Positions 51,501 through 62,000 of a stretch of 64,000 nt of DNA are shown here, piece after piece. Numbering within the stretch: the stretch's first letter is position 1; every line of letters begins with the position of its first letter. The translations under genes were made by a program, and so were the position numbers. The stretch is from Eudromia elegans (lineage: Eukaryota > Chordata > Aves > Tinamiformes > Tinamidae). The DNA lies in NCBI GenBank assembly GCA_003342815.1, contig PTEX01000232.1:729475-793474 (forward strand), written 5' to 3'. The notes beneath the pieces are model-generated. The model saw only the letters and a program-made list of their open reading frames with translations. It was not told the origin of the DNA and made no database searches.

Positions 51501-54500
51501 AGGCTTCTCTACGCTTCCTATCAGTACACACAGTGAAACATAGAGAATTCTCTGCGTTCACTGCTTTTCTTGACTCTGCTCCTGCACCCTTTTATGGACA
51601 CAACTGTTTTTTGGAGCCCAGGAACACTTATGTTACAGTACTGTGAACACCTAAGGCTGGAAAAGGAAAGGAACATTCAGAACTCTGCCTTTTCAAAGCC
51701 ATCGCTAGGACACAGCAAGTCAAAAACTATCTCTCACCTTGTTGACTTCTAGGAAACCATACACTTGACAGCCTTCATTCTTCTGCTCTTGCATTTTCTG
51801 GCTAAACCCTTCCCTCTTGCATTGCTCTATGGTATCCGGGTTCTTGAACGCCCAACCACGTCGCCTGTACGCTTCTCTGACATCATCACAAGTATTACAA
51901 CAGCTGCAAAATTACAAACAGCATCTGGTTATTTTTATCACTAGATAAAAAAAAACGGGCCTCTGCTCAGGACCTGAATCCTTGGTGGATTTTCTTTCCA
52001 CAAAGCAATAAAGCAGGCATCAGTGACCAGACCCTGAAGGTTTGCCTAATGTTGCTGAAAGACCAAGATTTTTGAACTTCCTGAGATTTTGACACAAGGA
52101 CACAAGTTATTTTAATGCTCTTCTTGAGTCAGAAATAAGCTTTGTCTGTGTACAAAGCCAAGTCATTCCTTTAAAAAAAAATTTCCAAAGATGCCATGTG
52201 TCCCATAGTTTTGACAGGTCTATCAATTCTCATTGTGGACATGTGTCCCACTGTGTGTCTATTTAAATTCCCACTCTTCTCAGTTTTTAGGTCAAAGGAG
52301 AAAAAATTGCAAGAAGGGCTAATGGGGAACTCTTTCCACTGCTTTTCTACCCATGAAACACATCTTTGTCATCAGAAAAAAAAATGTTTCTTTTGTGGTT
52401 TCATGTTTTGTTGAATAGAAGAAAAACTGAAGGGTGAAATCATGAATCTCTCATATGGAAATATCCATGGGGAAAAGGTTGTACAGCTCCACATGAGCTT
52501 AAAGAAAAAAAAAGAAGAGAAACATGCATGCAACATAAGTGTATTAATTTGAGTGCTAAGAAGAAATGTATATGCAGAAAGAAAAGCATAGAGGTTACCG
52601 GATGTCCTCTGACTCAGCCCCGTAACAGCTCTCACAACGATCAGCATCTAAAGAACTTGGATCAAACATTTTCTCTTCTTCTTTTCCCAGCTCTGAAACA
52701 AAATTGTATTCAGGGTGACAAGGCATATTGAGAAAAAGCATGGTGTACTTCTAATTTGTTTTCTTCTACATCAGTGACCGATCTACACTCAAATGCAAAT
52801 ACTTGAATCCAAAGCTGTGCCCTGCATCAAAAGCCCATGTGAAACAGTACACGTAGAAGTATCTGCCATCTCAAGAATATCCACTACAGACAGAAGTGGT
52901 TACCTATGAGCCTTGCTGTAACACTGGTCAACATGTTACTCACATGCAGGCTTTGATAAACACTCCCTAAAATGGTCATCAGTAAATGGTGACTGATATA
53001 GGTCTCTCTATGTACACAAAACTTGAAATTGCCCTCAAATTATTTAAGACAGCAGTGCATGATGCATAATCCTGTCCCAACATGGAAGCTGCGTTAGGCT
53101 TGGAAAGGTGCAGCACAGGCATGCTGCTCCTGCTCGCCTGGTTCTTTCAACTGCTGTATAAAAGGAAAGTCAGAAGTTACATCAGCAGTGACTTAAAGAA
53201 TATCACTCTGTACCTTTACACAGGCTTTATGTGTGCACCCATTGGAACAAGCGTGTTCCAGGCTGTTTTGTGTCGCCTATAAACAAAGCTGGGTCTGTTT
53301 CTGTGCAAAGCAGGATCTCCAATCCAACATACTGATCGAGTCCTCCGAGACTGCAATGCTGGCAGTGTGCATACTCACATTAACAACTGCATGCTAAAAT
53401 GCTCCGAGAAACTTCTATCTTCTTAGTGACTTAACAAATCTGCCCAAGTCTGTGCTCCAGACACGTTGGATGCACCACCTCGGTATAGCCAGGGCACGTA
53501 CACTCACAAACACTAAAAGTGTGTAGATTTTGGAGTTAGGAAGAAGCAAGGCATGGAAGTCTCGGGAGCAAGCCAAGGAAGTGATTTCTGTGAAGTCTGT
53601 GTTTTAATTTTCATTTGATTTTTTTTCAAAAACATTGAAAGAACAATGGTTTTCATAAAAGAGGTCTCCCTTGGAGCCAGGCCATTTGATCCCAGGAATC
53701 CTGAAGGGACCATGTCCAGAGAAACTCTTAGACTAAAAATGCTCTCTAAAGCACTTCTACACTACCTTTATAAGTCCCAAGATTACAGCTCCAGAGATAA
53801 CTAACTACCAGGAGGGGAATATGATATATGGTCAAATACTGCTGAGAAGATAAAATTTTTTTAGGAACTTGGTTATTAAGACTGAGAAATAAAGAGCAGG
53901 TGCATGAAGTGAATATTAAGTATGGATGTATTTCATATTAACCACAGAAAAAGGGTTTAAATGAAAAAAATAGAATGTGTGAAACACATGAAATCAGTGA
54001 TTAATCTTACCTCATTTCTTTAATCAAATAGTTTATTGCAGTTATGATCAAGTAAATATAAATCTTTACGAAAATAAATATCTATAGGAAAATTTATTTC
54101 AGGAAAATTAAACAACTGTGAGGGACTTCTTTTCTAAAGCCTATGGCATATACAGTAATTGAAATGATTCATTATTTACACAGTAGGTATTGCTTTCATC
54201 TTCTAATTACATTAAAAAATACTCTCAGAAAATATAGCTGCACACTTGCTACTTTGTCAAATTTGAACATCTATTACTGCATGATGTCTTTTGAGGCATA
54301 TTACCCAATAATAATCTCTTTTAATGCAGGAAACAGCTGTCAAATGAGCCATCTCAAGGACGGCATCCAAAAGTAGCACACAGTTTACATACTACAAAGA
54401 AATCCAAGTGCATAAAGAGCACGAAATTGCATGTGGGTTTTCATGTGGCCCTCAATTTGCATGCAGATCAGACATATCAAACTGCCAGATTTTGTCTGCA

Positions 54501-57500
54501 GTTAAAAGGGAAGAACCACCAATCCAAAGGACAATCACTTGGGATCATTCTATATAATTAGCATTTATCTAATTTATCTAATAGAATGCAATCTAGCACA
54601 AGAATCATGAAATTTTGTAGTTATTGACTATTTTATGAATAAAAAAGTAGAAAAAACATCCAGACATTGTTAAACTTTGCATATATTTGCAAAGTTTGCA
54701 TTTACCAAACAGAAGGTTACTATTATTATAGCTGCAATTTAAATAACTGACTGAATGGCTACGTTACGAAAAGAAACTGATAATGATACACTTTAAGGAT
54801 GACAGGTGGATTCTTCTGAACGAACTTACAACACAGGGTGTAAATAATTCCAAGTGAACTAGCCATGTGTATTTTTCCAAGTCAGTAAGAGAAAACAATT
54901 TGCTATAATCTGCTTTATATTTTTTAATTTTTTAGGTAAAATGAGATGCTTCTTGGAATTCCTCTTTCTCTGCACTAAGTAATTAGAGAAATAAGCCCAA
55001 TGTAGTAAGCCAGACGGAGACTGCTAATACACATAAGGCAAAATACAAACAGGAAGTAAGAATCAGAAAAGACATTTTTGCTCTTAACATATCTAATTTG
55101 TTATAGGAGCCTTTGAATATAGAGGGCTGCTAGGCAACAAAATAACAGCCTGAGTTATTTATTAGATATTTATCAACACATATGAAACAAAAGGTGAAAG
55201 TATAGGCTTAAGCACTGAGTCTCTGGACTACTCCCTGGAGAGCTGCTCTTTCCTCTAACCAGGTTACTTCATTTTGCCTGCTCATTGTAACATAAAGAAA
55301 TGACCAAACTCAAAATTTTGACAGAAAGAGTTGCATAAGTTCTAGCAACAAAGAACCATTAATTCTGCTGGTTTACTCCTTTAGTGCATCTGTGATTTCT
55401 TGTCGTAATTCCAGAGTGAGCAGACAAAAAAATTCACCTCGCACAAGCAGCAAGTGTAATAGGAGTTTGCCTGATCTGCCAGTTAGAAGATTTGGAGGCT
55501 TGAACTCCAGTTTCAAGAATTTATGATATTTAAACACTCTTCAGTTGTCACTTTTTCCTGTGGAAGTCAAACATGCATACAGTGATGGAAAAAAACACAG
55601 AGAAAGGCAGAACTGCACATTACCGTGTCTTTCAGCCTCTGGAGTCACACGATTGCCATCTTTATCCAAACGCTGTTTAAACAGATTGTGCTCTACGTCC
55701 AGTTGCTGTTCTCCTGCCACGTCCATTGCATCAATGCTCAAATCTGAAACCAGAAAACAAGGCAGTTTCTAAAAGCATATTTTCACAGCCTGCGGCAACC
55801 TGAGGAAACATTTAGCCACTGCAAATACAGAATCTTTTAGCATGTGAAAGAAGAACGTGCAGAACTGGAAGATTATGCACGGTTTGAGTCAAAAGCCTTA
55901 CAGGAAATAAAATACATGACAGCTGCATCCTTAATGATCCCTCCAACTATGGGGGTTGGTTTGGTGTACACATGCCACAGAAATTGTTAGGCCAAAAAAG
56001 AAACAGAAAAAACAAACAAAAAACCCAGCAACAATGACAAATAAAACCAAAAAACCCAGCCCCTATAGCCATTTGTACAAACATCAGTCCAGAAGTTAAG
56101 TTTGAAACCAGCTGAAAGCTGCCCTCCTATCTTTATCCTACCACCCCTTCCACCTGCTTCAACACCAGCACGCTTCCTTGAAAACCCTTTGCAAAGGAGA
56201 TTCAGGTCTGTGGTCTTGGTCTGAAACCAAGGGACCTTAAGGCACTCACCAGTGGCACTCTTAGAAAATATATAGCTGCTCTGCAGAAAAATGGAAAAGG
56301 CTTCCAGAGTCTCTGTCCTTCCCACTCTAAAAGCAAGTAAAGTAAAGAACAGTAACATCCTGGATGGTCAGGAAGAAGGTAGAGTCACTGCTTTTAAAGC
56401 CCAGTACACTATCCTAAGAAATTGCTACTACAGAAAGAGGCAGGGAAGTTCAGTCAACTTTTAGATAATTTGCAGAGCAGTAAGACATGACAAGACTCAC
56501 AACAGATATTTTAACAAAATTTAAAACTCTTCACTGACTTCATCCTGCAACTTTGCTTTAGTAATTTGGTACATTTAATTTAGATAAAAAGGATTCAGTC
56601 TATTAATACTCATTCCACTTCTAAAACTTTGTAAAACTGTTGTCACATTACATTCAAAATTTAAGTACAAGAGTCATGGAAAAGTTGTCCCTAGTCACGC
56701 TTCTCCCTAAGGAGACTCTGTCGTTCTTCAACTACAATACAGCCAGCTATGGAGTCACAAGGAAAAAAAATGTGAAAGCTTTTTCAGTATCACTGAGATT
56801 GCTCCAAGCAACCCAAATTAATGGGCATATTGTTACCTCACTTATAATCATTAAGTGTTACAGCGAGACTGGTAGTGCTGGGATAAGCATCCCACAGGCC
56901 TCCCCAAAGTCCCTGTGTAACCACAAGGAAGGACAACCCCCTTACTGTCCCGCAGTAAGGGCAGCACTGGGTGCCCTGAGTGTGTTCAGTCTTCAGCAAG
57001 CATCAAAAGCGCCTTATCCCCAGTTGCTCAGAGGCTTCACTCACAAGCACAAGGCATATGTGGAAAGACAACATCTATATTGATCTTCAGCTTATCTCCT
57101 CTTGACTTGTCAACATATAATTCGGGATGAACCTAGAAATAAACATGACACTGTTGTTTCATTTGGAAACACATCCAAGGCCCCTCTCCCTGGATTTGTC
57201 TGGCTCAGTAGCTATGATTTTTGATATGGGGGATATGAAAGATGCTTGGACACCTTCCACACTTCTGACATGGGCTAAAATTTTACCATTTGCATTACTT
57301 TTTTAAAAAAAGCAAGAAAATAATTTGAGGAGCTTAACATGCGGGGCTTTGGGCTGGAGGAAAGCATCCTGAGCCTGAGTTTGGAGATTTTCCTCAAACC
57401 ATTCACTGTTTGAAGAGCAGTAAGAGAAGACAGAGAACGTCCCCCCCGTGCAGCGACCACAATCCAGGTGTTCCAATAGGGTGCGGGGAAGGAGCCGAGT

Positions 57501-57908
57501 CGCCCGAGGTCGCCAGGTGCCGAAACCTGCGTGGCTGGAGCCGGAAAGGGGCCAGAGGAGCGGGCAGGGGCCCCCCAGCCTCCCCCGTGCCACCCCCGAG
57601 CCCCGGGAGGCGGCCGCGGAGTCCCGAGGGCGGGTGGGGGACGTGAGGGGAGGCGCCGCTCACCTCCTTGGTGAGGTAGAACTGCAGCTCCGAGAAGAAG
57701 AGCAGCACCATGATGAGCCCGCTCACCACCGTCACTGCCAGGAGACGAAAGGCGCCGTGAGCCCGCGGGGTGCAGCCGCCCGCCCCGGCCCCCGGCCTCG
57801 ACCCTCGGCCCCCGCCTCACCCAGCGCCCCGCCGCACGTCTTCACCCGAAAGTCTTCGAGCGTCTTGGGGAAGGCATCGAAGCGCTTGAGCCGCCACAGC
57901 GAGTCCAT
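36535..57908 (-). CDS. ERGIC3: ERGIC3, ER-Golgi intermediate compartment protein 3 (Erv46 homologue)
   Basis: A two-pass membrane protein that cycles between ER and Golgi with ERGIC2 (Erv41-Erv46 complex) and acts as a cargo receptor. Thirteen coding exons, read downward: 57908-57821, 57734-57664, 57132-57045, 55743-55624, 52692-52599, 51903-51738, 50613-50556, 42768-42737, 42067-41971, 40859-40795, 39329-39193, 37949-37894, 36614-36535. All junctions are GT-AG and in phase, totalling 383 residues, the length of human ERGIC3. The N-terminus is '[20 protein letters not shown]'. Transmembrane segment 1 is about 30-50 and segment 2 about 341-365. The large lumenal domain includes '[20 protein letters not shown]', paired cysteines 'CESCYG' and 'CCNTCDDV', and an NMT glycosylation sequon near Asn241. 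The C-terminal cytosolic tail is 'KKIELGKTT'. The start codon sits in a CpG-rich promoter. Confidence 0.97.
36615..37893 (-). other. ERGIC3 last intron, mostly a CR1 insertion
   Basis: Separates the last two coding exons. About 0.8 kb of it (37010-37830) is a CR1 fragment. Confidence 0.75.
37010..37830 (-). mobile_element. CR1 LINE fragment carrying part of the reverse transcriptase
   Basis: The minus-strand reading shows CR1 ORF2 reverse-transcriptase blocks in order: '[17 protein letters not shown]', '[20 protein letters not shown]', '[15 protein letters not shown]', '[14 protein letters not shown]', 'FADDTKLGG' (the A/F-x-D-D polymerase centre). The reading changes frame near 37650 and both element ends are missing. 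It is a dead copy in the same orientation as ERGIC3. Confidence 0.93.
37950..39192 (-). other. ERGIC3 intron, nothing further seen
   Basis: AT-rich intronic sequence of 1.2 kb without a recognised repeat or exon. Confidence 0.5.
39330..42736 (-). other. ERGIC3 introns between the exons ending at 39329 and starting at 42737
   Basis: Three AT-rich introns (39330-40794, 40860-41970, 42068-42736). Homopolymer A and T runs are present. No repeat family or extra exon is supported. Confidence 0.5.
44185..44236. repeat. Imperfect short tandem repeat (acagagacattaagtt)
   Basis: Two good copies and one or two decayed copies of a 16-17 bp unit in an ERGIC3 intron. Confidence 0.6.
48548..48600. repeat. 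Compound TA/CA microsatellite
   Basis: 'acatatatatatatacaca' followed by CA repeats and another TATA stretch. Confidence 0.9.
48785..48960 (+). repeat. Degenerate CR1-like fragment
   Basis: Blocks such as 'gaggtccagagaaaggcagc', 'ctgagcaggctgggattttt' and 'cagctgaggaaagac' resemble the sense CR1 ORF2 C-terminal region. The similarity is weak. Confidence 0.4.
50614..51737 (-). other. ERGIC3 intron with a CR1 tail
   Basis: A 1.1 kb intron. Besides the CR1 tail at 50799-50975 it contains A-rich and 'aaccaaccaaacaaac' simple sequence near 50698-50720. Confidence 0.6.
50799..50975 (-). repeat. CR1 LINE 3' end fragment (antisense)
   Basis: 'ggttgaggttggaaggaatc', 'tggagatcatctagtgcacc', 'ctagagcacgtggcacagtg' and 'gatctccaaagaaggagact' are the reverse complement of the avian CR1 3' end. 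Confidence 0.88.
52693..57044 (-). other. Two ERGIC3 introns flanking coding exon 4
   Basis: Introns 52693-55623 and 55744-57044 are AT-rich. No repeat family, RNA gene or further exon was recognised. Confidence 0.5.
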
Positions 57909-58140
57909 GGCGCCGCGCGGCCCGGAACCAAAGGCGCCTTCCGGCGGCGCGCGCCTCCGCCCGCCCCTTAGCGCCGCCCCCTGGCCCGCCGGCGGCTCCG
58001 CCGCCCCCGGACGCCGGGGCTCGGCCTGCGAGGCGCCCGCCCGCGGTGCTCGGCCCCGTGAGCGCTGAGGGAAGGGCGCTCCCTCGGCCAGGGCCCGCCC
58101 CTGTGCCGATACCCACGCGGACCTTAGGAGGTCCAGCGGG
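57430..58140 (-). promoter_or_regulatory. ERGIC3: CpG-island promoter of ERGIC3
   Basis: A sharp local rise in G+C and CpG around the first two ERGIC3 exons and the upstream 230 bp, unlike the AT-rich introns beside it. There is no evident TATA box, which fits a housekeeping promoter. Confidence 0.75.
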
Positions 58141-59033
58141 CACCCACTCTGGCGTCTTCCTCCTTCCCCTCCCCATGCAGTGTTGCCTCCCTGTTTTAAT
58201 GGCCTGGAGATTCAATTCAAATGGTCCCCAGCAGGTACCAGGGCTTTTTGGTGCTGAAAGAAGAAGGAAAAAAAATATCCTACCATCCCTAAATTATCTA
58301 TTTCTGGCTCATACTTGCCTCCCTTCACCTTTTGAACGCCTTACTCCCCCTCTCTCCTTGGAAATACCTGTGAGCTCAAGGCGCCGAGTCCTGCAAGACC
58401 CTGTAAGGTCTCAGCACGAGGAGTGATAAACTGCTGTAATCCTCTGCCACGCCAGGTATTTACCCACCCCTTGCCGCGCTGTACAGGGGTAGCAGAGTTC
58501 TGCAGCACTTAAGTTTTCCTTTGTAAACAACACCCAGAAAAGCAGAATCTGTCAATCAAACCTCTCCTCTACTGCCGCTCCCAGAAGACTAACGAGCTCT
58601 TCACTGAGTTCAGCACAGAAAGAATTGATGCAAAATCTGAATATAAAGAACCTAATGAGCAATAGAAGGTCAGGATATGGACACTTTGGGTTTTTTTTTT
58701 GAGAAATAACTTTACTGAAAAAATAACACACAAAAAAATCTTTGTAAACAGTACGTAAGTTGGCAGGAATGACCTAACTCTGGGCCCCGATGAGGCATAC
58801 CATGATAGAGTGCATCAGGAAAGGAAGCTGGTTTTACCTGCTCATCACATTTTATCCCCCTTTTCCCAGCCTGTTATCAGCCCCATCATCCACAGAAGCT
58901 TGTGTCAGTCTGTGCTATCACTGCTGCTGCAGGGTCTCTCTCATAGTGAACACAGTGCTCTGAGCTTCTGTCTCACCTCAGGACTCCTGTTTCCAGCCAA
59001 TTCCGCTGCCACAGTTCACTTGCGCTACCCTGG
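58141..59033 (-). other. CEP250-ERGIC3 intergenic spacer and CEP250 3' UTR
   Basis: About 0.9 kb between the CEP250 stop and the ERGIC3 promoter. A variant poly(A) signal AGTAAA on the minus strand (plus-strand TTTACT at 58711-58716) may end the CEP250 transcript about 320 bp after its stop. Confidence 0.45.
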
Positions 59034-62000
59034 TTACTTCAGCTCCTCATACCTGGCTGCTCTGGCTGCTCGAGGTGGTGGCTGTGGCTCAGGAGACTGA
59101 TGGTCCACAGGCGTCAGCGCCAAGTTACGACTCAGGGACTGGTCCAGCTTCTGAGTCTCTGCCTCGAGGACAGCCGCTCGGGGCTCCCTGACCACAGCTG
59201 CCAAGGAGCAGGACAGCTCCTGGTGAAGGTCAAACAGTTCTTGACTGGTCTTTGCGCAGCACTCAACATAGTCCTGTTTATATTTTCGTTCTTGTGCCAG
59301 CTGCCTCTGCAGAAGGGACACCTGAAAGAGGCCAAAGGGTAAACTCAGACAAGTCCATCTTATTACCGTTACTGTTAGTTCCAAGGTGCCATTTCTTACA
59401 TTAATTCCAGCCTTGACCAACACCTCATCCTTGTGGAATGCCAAGTAGTAAGCTCAGAAAGTCACATTGAATGGAACTTAGATTATGATCAGTTTATATT
59501 TCTTTCTGGTGTTTCATGTACAACAGCAAGATATTACATGGATATTAAAGCAAGAGGTATATTCTGACAGGATTTAGGAAGCCAGGTCTTTTTTTTTTTT
59601 TCCTTTTTTTTCCTCTTCAAAAAGAAAGTTTTGTGCTACTGACGCTCTAGTTCCAGTTTCTGGTTCTAGTTTCTTTTCCCTCAGCAGGAGTACCAGTCAC
59701 TCAAGCACTGTAACAAAGATGAGTTGCTCAGGGGCCAGGCATGGAAGAACCATTCTGTTACAATACAGCTACTATTTCACAGCTAACACATGCAAAAGGA
59801 GCAAACTCTGTTTTAACTATACAGCATTTCACAGCACCAACAGAACACAGTACAAATCCTGATGAACAAGGTCAGGGAAGAATGAACTTCAAGGGAGTTC
59901 CTGTTTAGGCTCAAGGAAGGATACCCACTTAGCTCTCTGTGATAACACAGCTTCAGATACCCAGGATTCCCCGGAAAAACATCCATAAGCGATAACTTGC
60001 TGGCTTCAGGGAGTTGGGATCCACCTAAGCAAAACTTGTGCTGCAACATTATAGAAAATTGTGTCCACCGATGCAGCTACAGCAGATTTTCATGAGAGCT
60101 TTCCTACTTCTCACCTGGTTCTGTAACTCAGTTAACTGTCTGCAGTGAGCACGAGCCTCCTGCAAAGAAAATGCAACGGTTTCTTTTCAGTCTCCAGTCT
60201 GGTCATGGCTATACTCTATATTTAATCTGATATTAGGGAGGGCTGTTGCCACTAAGATTGACTATAGTCTCTCTACGTGGTCAGACCTACTACCCACCAG
60301 GATTTTGTTCAGACCTGTTTAGAAGCAGGCATCTTGCCCTGGTCGGACTCAGAAAGAGAAAACCTGCACGCATCTGGCAGTGACTGACCAGTATAATCCC
60401 TCTTCAGTCTCCTCCGTTCACGCTCCACCTACACATCGGTTAGAAAAAAGAGTCACAGAAACCTGCCACCAAACAAAGAACAACTGGAGCTCTGAATATC
60501 ATTGTTAAAGAGCAGATATCTGTTCAGATGCTATTATTTCAGAAAGAGTTGGGAGCAAAAAGTAGTCAAGACTAAAGGGCGAGAGCAAAGATACAGTTCC
60601 TGACATAAGAATATCAGGAAGAGCCAAATGTGTTGAGAAAACTAGAGCAAAAGAGGTGATACTTGAATAAATATGTATCTGTGCAAGCAGGGGAGTGCAG
60701 GAATGAAAAAGAAAATATGAAACTGTATGTACAGGGGGAAGTAGGTGGCAGGATGCAAATGGGATACAAGAAGTGGACCACAAAGCACTCTTTGTAGGAG
60801 TATGCATGTTCTGGAGAACCATAAGGTTTTGCAGAGGTAATGGGAGACAATTTTACCTGCTCAAGTGTCCTTCTAAGCTCAGTGTTGAGTTGCTTCAGGT
60901 CAGTTTTCTCATGTTCCAGTCTTGCAACTGCTCGCTGCAGAGATTCCAGACGTTGCTGCATGAGTCTCTTCTCACACAGCCATGACAGCAGCTCTCCTTC
61001 TGCAATAGCTTGCTGAGTATACAAAGAGAAGATTATGTGAGCTCGTGCCATGTGAGCATTAGAAGGACTGGAAACTAAATCAGGGAGAGTGACCAGCCTC
61101 TAGGATTGACGGCACTAAGTCTCTTCCTCTACATATTCACAGCTCTCTGTATTCCTAGGGTCATTTCTCCAAAGCTATTCCTCCCCAGCTTTGAATGAGC
61201 ACATAAATACTGCAGGCTTAAGGCACTCATGCAGAATCTTCCTTCCCTGCACTCTATGTTCATTCACTCCTCACCTGTCCCAACTTCATCTGCAGTTTTG
61301 TCATGTTCCTGTCACTCAAAGATGCCTACAGAAGAGTTTTGAAAGGAGATGATAACACGGAAAGACTTCCTAGCCTCCAGTAATTCGCACTTCAGGGACT
61401 TCCTAAGCCATACATGAAGGTGTGGTACTCAACAGCCCTGAATGGATTCTTCCTTCTCAACTTTGTCCAGTGTTCTTTTTTTTTTTTCCCTTAAATCTTC
61501 ACATAAACATTCAGTAACTGTCAGAGAGTACTACAGCTCAAGCACACACTGACTGAAAATGTCTCTCTCTGTTCTTTCTATAAAACTTTCTTGCTAGTTT
61601 TGCTCCGTATCCTCTCCTCTCGTTTTGAGAGGGACGGTAAACATTCATTTGCTATTGAGCTCACTTAATGGTTTCATAAAGGTCTATGAGATTTCCATCT
61701 CTCTCTTCCCTCAGTCACCTTAGATATTAGACTTAGACATTTATGTTTCTCATATGAAAGTTATTTGACACTTTTGATCATTTTGTTTGACCTTCACTGC
61801 ATAATCTGCTGTCTTTTGCTTTACTCCCCTTGGAGACCCAAACCATATGCAACATACAAGATGTATTTTTACAGTGATAAAATATTATGTTTTTGTCTTC
61901 TCTTCCTTTCTTCATCATACATCATTTTTTATTTTCAGACCACTTTTGAGCACTAAGCTGTTGTTTACATAGATTTAACTCTAATTCAAAAATCTCATTG

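Noticed and set aside
55987..56358. A 123-codon minus-strand frame in an ERGIC3 intron
   Set aside because: Hydrophobic low-complexity translation, no homologue recognised, no splice support, and wholly inside an intron of the same strand.
57275..58068. Long frames on both strands in the ERGIC3 promoter (181 codons minus, 206 codons plus)
   Set aside because: CpG-rich DNA has few stops. The real coding here is ERGIC3 exons 1 and 2 in another frame, confirmed by homology and splice phase.
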